Source: Sapria himalayana (Eukaryota > Streptophyta > Magnoliopsida > Malpighiales > Rafflesiaceae). Taken from it: a DNA stretch of 64,000 bases. The stretch covers positions 263,015 to 327,014 of the forward strand of contig JAREIK010000520.1 of the NCBI GenBank assembly GCA_029783825.1. Direction: 5' to 3'. Numbering within the stretch: the first letter of the stretch is position 1; each line of letters begins with the position of its first letter. The position numbers and the translations under genes were made by a program. This document shows positions 27,818-39,904 of this stretch, in pieces. The notes under the pieces were generated by a model that was not told where the DNA came from, did not search any database, and saw only the letters and a program-made list of their open reading frames with translations.

Positions 27818-28701
27818 TGATTGACATTTAGATATATAGAAAGATAAATAGATAGATAGAAAGATTGATAGATAGAGACAGGTAAAAAAATTGATAGATA
27901 TATTGATAGATAGATAGATAAATAAATAAAAAGATAGATATAAAGATAAATATATAGTTAGATATAAAGATAGATAGATATAGTAGATATATTGATAGAT
28001 ATATAGACAAATAGATAGATAGATAGATTGATAGATATATATACACATATAGATAGGGAGATAGATAGATAGATCCATAGATATTTAGATAAGTAGACAA
28101 ATAGATAGAGAGTTAGACAGATAAATAGATATATAGATATATTGATAAGAAGATATATTGATAGATAGATAGATATATAGATAGAAATATTGACAGAATG
28201 ATAGATATATAGATAGACAGGTTAATAGACATTATAATAGATAGATTAAAAGATTGATTGATATATAGATTTAAAGAAAGATTAATAGAGAAATTGATAG
28301 TAAGAATGATAGATAGATTGAAAAACAGATTAAATGATAGATAGATAAATTGATAAAAATATAGATAGACAGATTAGATAGAAAGATATATAGATAGATT
28401 ATTAGATATATAGATTGACAAATAGATTGATAGATATAGATTGACAGAAATATAAAGATAAAGATAGAAAAAAAGATATTTAGATATATAGACATATAAA
28501 TAGACAAAAAGATATAATAATAGATAAATAGATATATAGATAGAAAGATAGATAGACATATAGATAGATAGATAGATAGATCGAAAGATTCCTAGATAGA
28601 TAGATAGATTGATCGATAGATTCCTAGATAGATAGATAGATAGATAGATCGATTGATTCCTAGATAGATAGATAAATACATAGAAAAATAGATAGATAGA
28701 T
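26478..28701. repeat. TAGA array of the left arm
   Basis: About 2.2 kb of TAGA-type tetranucleotide with TAGG, TAAA and TTGA variants and short TA runs near 26578-26602 and 27786-27804. It is the inverted partner of the TCTA array at 54426-56757. Near 28570-28675 a longer unit of the form GATTCCTAGATAGATAGAT plus CGAT is repeated three times. The array is about 96 bases shorter than its partner, judged from the shift in paired coordinates on either side of it. Confidence 0.92.
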
Positions 28702-28959
28702 ATTTATTTTATAAAATCATATATTAATTAGGTTCAAATATTTGCACACAATATATATTATAAAACATATAATTCATAATTCTTAGCCTGATATATAATA
28801 TTTAATAAAATACGTTCAAAATTTTGAAATTAGATTATTTTACCTAATATTTTATTAATTAATAATATTTTACAATATTTTATTAAACATATAATTAGGG
28901 TTTACGTCAAATATGAATAATTGTGTGTGTATTAGCTAAATTAACTCTCTGAACTATGT
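28702..28959. other. AT-rich spacer between array and ARF copy
   Basis: Shared with 54180-54425 in the right arm. No coding potential or recognisable element. Confidence 0.5.
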
Positions 28960-29059
28960 AAAGCTGGATCTCCCTCTCTAGTGACAATCTCTTGAAGTCT
29001 ATTGATCATGTTTGTTTCTCTCATTAGAACTCTTTATTGCCATACAACAAAGGGATTGA

Positions 29060-29627
<568 letters not shown>

Positions 29628-29879
29628 ATAATTTTAGCATGATGAGACAAGCTTTGTTGACATATCTGGATGTAGACGTAATCTTTGCCTATTTTGCTTG
29701 AGTTTTGTTCTATTATGTGGATTACATCATCTATTTCTAGGTGATTCAAATTGTATTTATATTTATATATTGAATGCCTGAAATACAAGATCACATTTAC
29801 ATTGTTCTTATCTGTTGTATGCTGGACTTGTTTATTTTTTGTTGTCTTTTTTCCATTGGATCCCATGGGTATGAGAACA

Positions 29880-30888
29880 TATAACTATAAATAATTCTCT
29901 TTGACTATATGTATAACTATAAAATATTATACATTATTATATTTAAAAATATAAGTAACAACATATATTTAATATACTTTTTTATATATTAGTATATAAA
30001 AGTGTATTTTACCATATATATACCTATAGATAACTATATGTATACATGTAGAAAATTACATAAAAAAATATATATACCTACATGTATAAATATAACTATA
30101 ACTATATGTGTAACTATATGTATAACCACATATAACTATATTTATAATTACATGGGTAATAACATACAACATTATTTTAACTATATGTGTATAACTATAT
30201 ATAAATATTTGTATAACTATATATAAATATTTGTATAACTATATAACACTTTATATAATTAAATATAACTATATTTGCAACTATGTATACATATATGTAA
30301 ATTTATATATTTGTTTATAACTTTATATATTTATGTATAACTATTTGTACGAATATATCTATATATAACTATTTGTTTAACTATATAAATATATTTACAG
30401 CTATATTTACTATATGTATAATAACATATAACTATAGATAATTATATCTTATTATATTTAAAACGTTAAAAGCTTTATACCTAACTTAATTTAAATATAT
30501 AATTTACAACATATATTTAATATATATTTGTATATATTAGTATATAAAAATGTATTTTATTATATCTATACCTATACATAACTATATGTATAATTATATA
30601 AAATTATAAAAAATATATATATATACCTACATGTATAAATATAAGTATAACTATATGTGTAACTATATGTATAACCACATTTAACTATTTTTATATTTAC
30701 ATGTATAACATCAAACAACATTATGTTTAATTATATGTGTATAAATATATATAAATATTTGTATAACTATATAACACTATATAATTAAATATAACTATAT
30801 TTGTAACTATGTATACATATCTGTAAATCTATATATTTGTTTATAACTTTATATACATTTATGTATACCTACTTATAATTACTTGGAG
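29880..30888. repeat. 500-bp AT-rich units (left arm, inverted)
   Basis: Two copies of the unit seen at 1-1143, here in the opposite orientation (TATATGTATAACTATAAA-type words). They are colinear with 52265-53265 when inverted. Confidence 0.75.
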
Positions 30889-31480
30889 CTAAGAAACAAT
30901 GCAAAACAGCCTCAGAAATCAGGTATTATTTGGATGATAGCTATCATACATTACTTTCTTTTTCCTTATAACACTAATGTATGCTGATTAAATATTATTA
31001 AAATTTGAAACTTGTAATCATATCACAATGTTTCTATAATAATGAGAGTAATATAAGCTCTAATTTATTTAACAATTTATATCCTCAGTTAATTGGGTAC
31101 ACTCTGGAAAGACACTTGAGTTGGTAATGAAATCATACAAATCTCATGAGTTTGATGTTGCTTAAAATAAGGAATTGGAGCTATGCATCATTGCAAACCA
31201 GCATAAAAAATTAGGTATGATATTGATGATAGCCATCACAAACTGCTTTCATTTTCCTTATTAAATTAATGAATGCTGAAAAAATGGTTATAAAATTTGA
31301 AACTAGTAATCATATTAGGTTTGCTATTATGTTTCTTTCAAGGCTAATTTATAAACTTCTATAGACTATTATTCATTTATATTTAATATTGCTTCTCATA
31401 TAGTTTGTGCTTTGCTTATTCACTTGATATCTACATGAAAACATCATTTGAGTAGCCAAGTAATTTTACACGTGGAACTT
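30889..31480 (+). other. Duplicated exon-like block, gene fragment of unknown origin
   Basis: Two diverged copies of a block of roughly 150 bases, one from about 30890 and one from about 31173, share GGAGCTA, then GATAGC(C/T)ATCA and AATTTGAAAC(T)AGTAATCATAT. Between them is a 22-codon stretch with more balanced composition (starting NWVHSGKTLELVMKSY) ending at a TAA, followed by an AGGT that could be a former splice site. Its inverted partner is 51660-52260, and the first copy is also present at 1-160. I do not recognise the source gene. Confidence 0.35.
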
Positions 31481-31482
31481 TA

Positions 31483-31880
31483 TTGAGTATATATGTACAT
31501 GTACACTATAGTGTACATGTACATATATTATATGTACATGTACATATATAATGGTATATATGTATAAGTTTTTACCAGTATATATGTACATACTTGTACA
31601 TATATACTCTGCAATGTAAATGTGCATACATGTACATATATACTATAGCATATATGTATCCGCGTATATATTTACATATACACTACAGTGTATATGTACA
31701 TTTACTGAGTATATATGTAAATATAAATACTTGTACATGTGTACCAGTATATATGTACATATACATATATACCACTATGTACATATATACTCTTATATAT
31801 GTATATGTGCATATATATCAGTATATATATACATATTTACTACAGTATATTAGTACAAATATATTGCAGTATTATATATT
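31483..31880. repeat. Cluster of self-complementary TATGTACATA units
   Basis: Tandem imperfect palindromes built from GTATATATGTACATATA words. The inverted partner is 51300-51655. Open frames on both strands here come from the repeat. Confidence 0.75.
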
Positions 31881-33055
31881 TATGACATTAAGATTTACAA
31901 AATCATGACATGGAGTTTTTAGTGATGTAGAATTTAGCATAGTTTGTATTAAATCAAAATTTTGCAAGGTTTGTAGTAATCTAAAACTCTTCATCTGTTA
32001 TATCTGCTACTAAACTATACGTGTATACCTATATATAAATATTTGTATAACTATATAAACTCTATATAATTAAATATAAGTATATTTGTAATTATGTATA
32101 CATATATGTAAATCTGTTTATTTGTTTATCACTTTGAATATATTTATGTACAACTAAATATAATTACTTGTATGAATATATCTATATATAACTATATGTT
32201 TAAATATATATATATATCTATTTATAACTATATATACTATATGTATAATAACATATAATGATAAATAATTGTATCTTACTATATGTATAACTATAAAAAA
32301 TTATTACATTTAGAATAGGAATTAATTAGCTATAAGAATAAAAAAGTATAATTTCTGATTAATTAAAAAATTTATTTAAATATTAAGAAAATAAGAATTA
32401 TTTTAATGAAATAATGATTATGAAGTATATGAAGATGATAACTTTTTAATTCAAATAAGTTAGAGATAAGTGATAGGTTGGTCTGTTTAATATGAGTTGA
32501 TTTTACTTTTTAGACATATATATTCTATATCTTATATATGTCTAGATATAACAAGTTTCTCATAATATATTCATATATTATAAATATATATGAATATTAT
32601 ATAGCCCATATTTTATTTTATTTGCATTTCAAGTTTCTCATAATCATACTTATGCATATAAATATATTAATATATGACCCTTAGGTCCTCATTTACCAAA
32701 TTTATATTTTGCCCTTTTTCTATTAGTTAATTTTTTGGGTTTTGTCAATTTCTTATTTAACATATAATACTCAATTATATATTTACATATTCATTTGCAC
32801 TTGACATTTATCAATATAATCATATATCATTTAATATTTATTAATTATCATTTAATCATTTCTTAATTTCTTAGAAAACCCCAAGTTTGGATTAACCCAA
32901 CATTTATCTTATTTATTTGCCCAAATCATTTTTTTTGGGCATTACATTTCATGCCATGATTAACTAAAGGTTGTAAAATAATTATATTGTCTCTATCATC
33001 GATGGAAATGGGGACCCTACTAGCTCTTTGGGAGGAGTGACATTAAAATTCACAA
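31881..33055. other. Inner end of the left arm and AT-rich DNA
   Basis: 31881-32430 continues the left arm, including one AT-rich unit at 32000-32330. 32433-32500 is the start of a family A copy that breaks off. From 32510 to about 33000 the DNA has no partner in the window; the part with ACCCTTAGGTCCTCATTTACC (near 32678-32700) could be a piece of an LTR, but no paired copy is present to prove this. Confidence 0.45.
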
Positions 33056-33059
33056 ATAA

Positions 33060-34640
33060 TATTCAAAATATTTTTGGGACTACATACAATCTCTCTCTTA
33101 TCTAGGTGGATGCAGTCAAGTTTGGAATGATCTTTACTCTTGAACATATAGAAAATTGTCTTTATCCTTTTTCTATAAAAAAATAGAAATTTACCCCTTT
33201 TTAATACTGCGGATTTAAAAAACCTAGGGTCTGATGGGGTTTCCTTGAAATTTTGTAAACGCTCAAGGAATTATATTAGACAAGATGTTACTAATGCATT
33301 ATAAGCATTTATTATTAATGGCAAAATCTTGGAACATGTCAATCATGCATGTATTGTTTTAATACTTAAATCTTTTCATGCATCTACTTTTAAAGATTAT
33401 AGATTGATTTCTTGTTGTAATGTCATTAACTTGATCATATTTAAACTAATATTCCATAAATCAAGTCTATAGGTAATGAATTTATTGACCAAACTTTGGT
33501 ATACTAAGGAAGGTTAATAATGTATAATTTTCTTCTTGCTCAACATCTAATTAGAAGATATACAAGAAAGGGTATATCTCCTAGGTGTTTTAAGATAGAC
33601 CTGCAAAAGATCTTTGACATGGTAAATTGGGTATTCATAACTGAGATGTTGCATGCACTAGGCTTCCCAAACAAGATCATCAATATTTTTTATTTGTGTA
33701 TTTCACCCACCAACTATTCCATAATGATAAATGGGCATATGCATGGGTATTTTTCAGAAAAGAAAAGGTTTGACGTGTGATGATCCACTATCTCCCCACA
33801 TCTTTATTATTGCTATGGAATACCTATCAAACTAATTAATTATACCACTAGATACAATTTTTTTGTTCCATCCATGACATACTAAACAATACATTTCTCA
33901 TCTTATGTATGTATATGATCTTTATCTTTTTTTTTTTCAAAAAGAGAATGATCTTCTATTCATTCCTTATTAGATAGTGTCCAATTATTTTCTGAACCAT
34001 CAGGACTGCAAGGTAATCTTTCCAAATTGAACATCTTATTTGGAGGGATAAAACTTGAGCACCATGAATTGATCATTATTAATTCTTATTTCTCACACCT
34101 CAAACTTCCTTTTATATTTATGGGAGTTTCATAATCATCAAGTAGATTGATCACTTCACAATTCTTCTCTAGTCCATGAGATCTCTTCTATAATACAACT
34201 GTGGGCTGAAAAACTATTGTCTGTCACAAAGAGGATAGAGTTGTTGGATTTTATCATCCAAGGAATTGAGGATACTAGTTTTTACTCTTCCTCATCCCTC
34301 AGGCTATTGTTATTTCCATTGATAACTTGTGTAGAAGATTTTTATAGGGCACCCCAACCATAGAGAGATATATATAGGCACAAGATCTCTTGGAGCATGG
34401 TTTGTAAACCTATTTCTCACAGTGGGTTGGGTCTTCTTTTGATCAACCTAAAGAATAATATTTTTTTTCATTAAGAAACTATTGTGTATCAATAAAAAAT
34501 AGGATTCATTATAGATCCATTGGATCCATCATTACTATCTTACCTCATATAATATTTGTAATATCTCCTCTCGAGATGATATATCATTTTGGAATGCAAT
34601 TATAATTATATGAGATTAGATTATTTAATCTACTAGGAAC
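33060..34640 (+). mobile_element. L1-type LINE reverse transcriptase remnant
   Basis: Plant non-LTR retrotransposon pol in pieces across all plus frames. The clearest stretch is 33520-33780 (86 codons): FLLAQHLIRRY, then KGISPRCFKIDLQKIFD, then ALGFPNKIINIF, then YSIMINGHMHGYF, which is the order of fingers and palm motifs in plant L1 RTs. It ends at a TGA where the family has the RQGDP loop. SPHLFIIAMEYLS follows directly, in another frame. Later pieces are a damaged catalytic loop near 33900, LSVTKRIELL near 34230, and HKISWSMVCKPISHSGLGLL near 34380-34440. Upstream (33200-33520) matches the segment from the KAPGPDG region to the RPI motif, heavily mutated. No endonuclease domain, 3' tail or target duplication is seen. 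A dead, 5'-truncated copy. Confidence 0.85.
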
Positions 34641-34839
34641 ATTAAATATGCTAAAAGTATGATTTGTTAAAAAATAGGGGGAGGATAGCAAGAATTATTA
34701 CAAATTATTACTTTAACTTTGTTCCACATAACTCAAAAAGTTCAAGGTAATCTAAGTTATAATAATTTAAAATTCACATCCTTGAGCATGCCATCTTCAC
34801 CTAGATGGATTCCCTTGAAAAATTATGAGTTAAAATTTA

Positions 34840-37260
34840 GTTGTTCACAAAGCTGAGTATCCTCAAATGTGAATTGAATTAAAAACTTTGAAACCTTATT
34901 TTGGTAATGATCGCATTCTTGTTGGAGATAGAGAAGCATTACTAATTACTTACTATACTGGTAATGTATCTTTTAACTTTCATCATGATAAATTAAATTT
35001 TAAAGATGTTTTAATAGTTCTTGAGATAAAAAATAATTTATTATCTGTTATTCAAATTATTCATGATGATGTTTGTTATTTGAATTAAACTTTTTCTATT
35101 TTTGTTATCAAGGATTTCATATAGTAGATAATGAAAAATTATCATAAATAAGAATTCGTTTTATCCTTTAACATGAAAAAAGTGAAACTTATATTATTAC
35201 AAAATCTCAAGTATTATACTCAAAAATTTGGTATGCTCATTTAGTGCATCCTAATTATGTCTTTTTAAAGAATTTAAAGAATAAAAAGGTTATTACTATT
35301 TCCAATTTGATAGTTAAGGTTATTCCTTGCACTAATTATCAACTTGGAAACTATCACAAAGGTTTATTTAATAAATCAAAAACTACTATAAGTTTTCATC
35401 TTGAAAAAATTCACAATGATATATTTGGCACAATACTTCTTTTTCCACCCATAAATTTTATACAATATTATTTTTATTTTTGATTTTATGCGATACATAT
35501 GTGTATATCATTTAAGCTACAAATCTAATTTTTACACATGTTTTCTAAATTTTCATATGTTTGTGAAAACCTTTTTGATAAAAACATTGTAATATGATGG
35601 AGGAGATGAGTTTTTTTCAAGTAATTTTTCAAATCATTTGCTTAATATGGGATAAAATAAATATCATATTTACATACCCATGAACAAAATGGATTAGGTG
35701 ATTCGCTGAGATAAAATATTGACATATTGTAGAATAAGTTTTACCCTTGTTTTTCATGCAAATGTCCCTTTAAAATCTAGTTGATACCTTCTTAATTGCT
35801 ACTTATGTTATATCTTATTAACAGACTACATCTATTTTCTATTGGTAATAATTATCAATATTTTAAATTATTTGATTACCATCCAAGTTAGTATATCTTA
35901 TGTGTTTTTGGTATACTCTTCATTATTTATTAAAAATCCTTTAACATGCACAAATCTTCAAAAAAGGTTGTACCTTGTTCTTTCTTAGGATATAATTGTT
36001 TACTCAAATTTTATAGATGTCTTGATCCACCATCAAATTAGATTTACATTTCTCAACACGTAGTCAATGAGATTTGTTTTCTCTAAATAAAAAAAGAATT
36101 ATCTTTCTTTCATAATCTTTCCATTACAACTTTTTCTAAACTTGATGAATAGCTTTCAAGAATTGTCTTTATTGTTAGCAATGATCCTAAGACACTAAAA
36201 AAATACTCTCAAGGTTCTCCATCAGCATACCTTCCATGCAAGAAGAACTTGATACTATTCATGCTAATAACACTTAGGACTTTAGTGTCCAAACCTTTTA
36301 ATGTTAATGTTATTGGCAAAAAAATGGTATATTGCACCAAATTCAAATAATATGATATGATTGATTGCTTTAAAGCATGTTTAGTTGCTAAGAGATTTTC
36401 CCAAATTCCTAGACTTGATTTTGGTGAAACATTTAGCCCTTCATGGCTATCACTAGTCATCTCATCCTTTCTATTGTCAAGAATATTTTCCTAATTGGTT
36501 ATCTCTTTAAAAAGATTTTCATGAAATAATATCCTTGTTTTATGAGAACAATCTGCCTGCAATGTGTTTGTCTTCTACATAAGTCTATATATGGCCATAA
36601 ACAAGCCCATTGTGCTTGAGTTGCTAAACTTTTGTCGAAATTTTTTTTTTGTTTTAAATCCAATCAAGCTGATACCTTTTTATTCATTCATCACACTTAC
36701 TTATCTTGTCCTCTTTCTTGTTTATCTTGATGATATAATTCTTATTAGTAATGACCACTTTTTTATATCTTACCTCATTACTTGACTAAATGATGATTTC
36801 TCTTTGAAGTATTTATGCAATCTCAATTATTTTATGGGGATAGAGGTTAAAAATTTTCCGATGCCTCTTTTTTTAGTCAAATTAAATATGCACATGACCT
36901 GTTAGTTAAAACAAACATGCTTGATGCTACAAAAACAAATTCCCTCATTGTCCACAAACCTACGCCTCTTCTAGATGATGAGCATCTCACTAATCTTATT
37001 AGATACCAATGACTTTGTGGGTCCCTTCAATGTCTCACATTAACTCGCCTTAATCATAGTTATGCTGTAAACTTAGTCAGTCAACACTTCCAAAATCCAA
37101 CCATGGACTTCCATGTAGTCAAACACATACTTAGTTGCATCAAGGAAACCCTCACATGTGGTTTGAAATATTTATAATAAATTTCATTTACTTTTTATGC
37201 CTTTTGTAATGTAGATTAGGTAAGTCATCCTTTTAACTCAACAAATTACTTTTAGTTTTT
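34840..37260 (+). mobile_element. Ty1/copia pol remnant (pre-integrase to RNase H)
   Basis: Colinear pieces of a copia polyprotein on the plus strand. 34888-35085: the end of the protease and linker (FGNDRILVGDREAL, KDVLIVLEIKNNLLSV). 35244-35483: GAG-pre-integrase (HPNYVFLKNLKNKKV, then FHLEKIHNDIFG). 35480-36080: integrase core and tail, mutated (HTHEQNGLGD near 35670, LINRLHLFS near 35815, SFLGYNCLLKFYRCLDPPS near 35980). 36230-36270: RT start (QEELDTIHANNT). 36564-36785: RT with KSIYGHKQAH and the catalytic motif YLDD at 36723-36734, a conservative change from YVDD. 36980-37250: the end of RT and start of RNase H. Stops and frameshifts are everywhere. LTRs are not identified, so its age cannot be judged from LTR divergence. 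Confidence 0.85.
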
Positions 37261-37276
37261 GCATCTTTCTTGAATC

Positions 37277-37781
37277 AAAATACATTAATTTTGCTTCAAA
37301 TAAGTAACCTAATATCTTTCATTCTAGGTGCATAAGTATAATATCACACCATGGTCACTATTGTTACTAATCTCATGTGACTCCAATATCTTCTTCATGA
37401 CATTGGCATTCAACTCGAACATCACCCCCTCTTTCTTCATGATAATCAAAATGTTATCGACACTTATTACATAACCATATTTTTCTTGCTTGCATCTAAC
37501 ACATTGAAATTAACTATCATTTTATTCTTGAAAATACATCAATTTTGGTTCCAAAAAGTAACCTATCATCTCCCACTCTAGTGCATAAACATAATATTGC
37601 ACTATGGTCACTACTATTACTGATCTCATGTGACTCGAATATTTTCTCCATGACATTGCAATTCAAAACGAACATCAACCTCTCCTCCTCTATGACAATC
37701 AAAATGTTATTCACTTATTACATAATCATATGTTTCATCCTTGCATCAAATACATTGAAATTGACTACCATTTTATTCATG
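37277..37781. repeat. 254-bp tandem duplication
   Basis: Two head-to-tail copies, 37277-37530 and 37531-37781, share AAAATACAT(T/C)AATTTTG at the start, TCTCATGTGACTC in the middle and CATTTTATTC(T/A)TG at the end, with several percent divergence. A minus-strand open frame of 65 codons (37517-37714) runs across the second copy but matches no family I know. Confidence 0.8.
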
Positions 37782-37917
37782 AAAATGTCATGTTCAGCAT
37801 TTTTTAACTCCATCATCTTTCCTCTAAAAAATTGTTGATATTTTCATGAAAGTTTTCAATACCTCTTATTTAATGACTTTCAATACAAGTTTAGCACTCA
37901 TTCTGTTGCATTTCCAT

Positions 37918-37931
37918 GCTTGAAGGGGAGT
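37918..37931 (+). other. Possible copia polypurine tract
   Basis: CTTGAAGGGGAGTG resembles the polypurine tract that sits just before the 3' LTR in plant copia elements, where plus-strand DNA synthesis begins. It lies 3' of the copia remnant. No LTR could be confirmed after it. Confidence 0.35.
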
Positions 37932-37942
37932 GAAAATGAACA

Positions 37943-37959
37943 CACTACGAAAAAAAACC
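37943..37959 (+). mobile_element. Candidate CACTA left terminus
   Basis: CACTACGAAAAAAAACC has the form of a plant CACTA left end and faces right, toward the CACTA right end at 43468. The three bases outside (ACA) do not match those outside 43468 (TAG), and clear TAGCTAGGGAA repeats are absent just inside it. The pairing is therefore unproven. Confidence 0.4.
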
Positions 37960-38366
37960 AAATAGAGAAAGATCTAGCAACTAAATATTTTAAGATATGA
38001 CTATCGCCAGCAATAATCATTTTACTAAAATATTTTTTTATATATTCTATTTTCCTAGAATCATAATCAGGATATGATCTTTGGATCAAAATTATGTCCT
38101 TTCTTTCTATATTTTATTTTCTAGCCGTTGCCTTCTTAGCACATAAAAATATATGTAATACTATAAATTAAACAAGTAAGTAATTATTTTTTCATTCAAT
38201 CATGATTTAAGATCACCTTTATCACATATATGTAAATTTATATCTACGTGTATATCATTTATAAAATTCACATATAAATATATACATCATATATAATAAC
38301 ATCAATATATCTATATATATTTATAGATTTGCATACATATATGCATATGCATATATACATATGATG

Positions 38367-38403
<37 letters not shown>

Positions 38404-39900
38404 AATGCAGTAAATTTGCAATATATATATATATATATATGTATATAAACAATGTATATTAATTTAGTTTTATGATGCTGTTTTGCAATATAAGTGGTGA
38501 TTGAAGGAATCTTGAAGATTATTCAATACATTTGATGGTGGGATAATACTATTTGATATATTTTCAATGATAATTACTTGATATTTGTTAGAATATTTTT
38601 GATAGACACTAAAAGTTTTCCATTAAATGTCATGAAAATCTAACTTTTTTAACAATTTTGTTTGAAATGTGATAAATATTCATGATTTTTTATCATTTTA
38701 TATTTTTTTATATTTTATATATATTGGTGATTTATTTTCAAATCGTTTTAAGACAACTTTTTATGACTTCAATTATTTATGAATATTTTTTTTATTTTTT
38801 AAAAATTGTACAACATGTTCATATTTTAGTTTTATATACCATATTAAAATTATTAAAAGTGTACGTTATTTAACTTTTTACTAGCAAGTGTAACAAAAGT
38901 TTTTTCTCATATTCAAAATGAACAATAATTTGTGGACATATATAAAAATATTGATATTTTTATATTGATGGAGTAAGTTCGATTTTATTATGTCAAATAT
39001 TAATGAATTGTTTTGGAATTATAATAAAAAAAAAATCAAGTGTCATAAAACAAATGTTAACATATATCAAAATAAAACATATATCATTTAAACTCATATA
39101 TCATTAAACAATTGTTTGATATTATTTAATATTATTGAAAATTATCAATTTGTATAAAAATCCAACAAATAAAATTGAAGATCATTGATATGTGGGGAAA
39201 AGTCAACTATGGGTGGGTGAAGATTCATCTTGCTTGCTCTTTCAATTGAGAGCTCCTCTTACACATTTATAAAAGAGTTTTTTTTCATTTCTTTATCATT
39301 CAAATCTTAAGTGTTATTAGTTTGTATTTTATTTTATTTTTTATTTTTTTTTTCATTATTTCTTATGAATTTTCTATTTCAAATTATTTGATGTATATTT
39401 TATTTTTGTAAGAACAACACATATAATTTAATCATGAACTATAAAAAATATGTTAACATATCTTACATATTTATTGAAAATGATTGAAATTGATCAAAAA
39501 AATTTATATGCAATAATAAAAAGACGTATCATTAATAAAATTTGAATGTGATTGAAATACATAGACTTGTCATCAAATGCTACCAAACATATACAATCCT
39601 TCTCAAGTAATACCAAGAGAATCATTGAATATTGCTCATTGAAAGCATATCATATATTATTAAAAAATTTCACAATATCATTAAAACTAAATAGATTCAA
39701 TACAAAAAAAAAGTATCAGTAGATTTCATTAAATATACATTTTTAAAAAGACATCATATAACATTGAATATGTCAGGATGTACAATAATGTATTAATTTT
39801 ATTTGATTCATGGAATATATAAACTTAAGTCATTTTTATCTTAAGATATGAATATATTCATTTTTTATAAATGAATAACTTGTTATCATCGTTATTGTTC
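37960..39900. other. AT-rich DNA, no recognised gene
   Basis: It contains TA and CATA simple sequence at 38220-38450, a GT run at 38367-38400, and then AT-rich DNA. Chance open frames only. It would be the interior of a CACTA element if the termini at 37943 and 43468 belong together. Confidence 0.5.
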
Positions 39901-39904
39901 TAGA

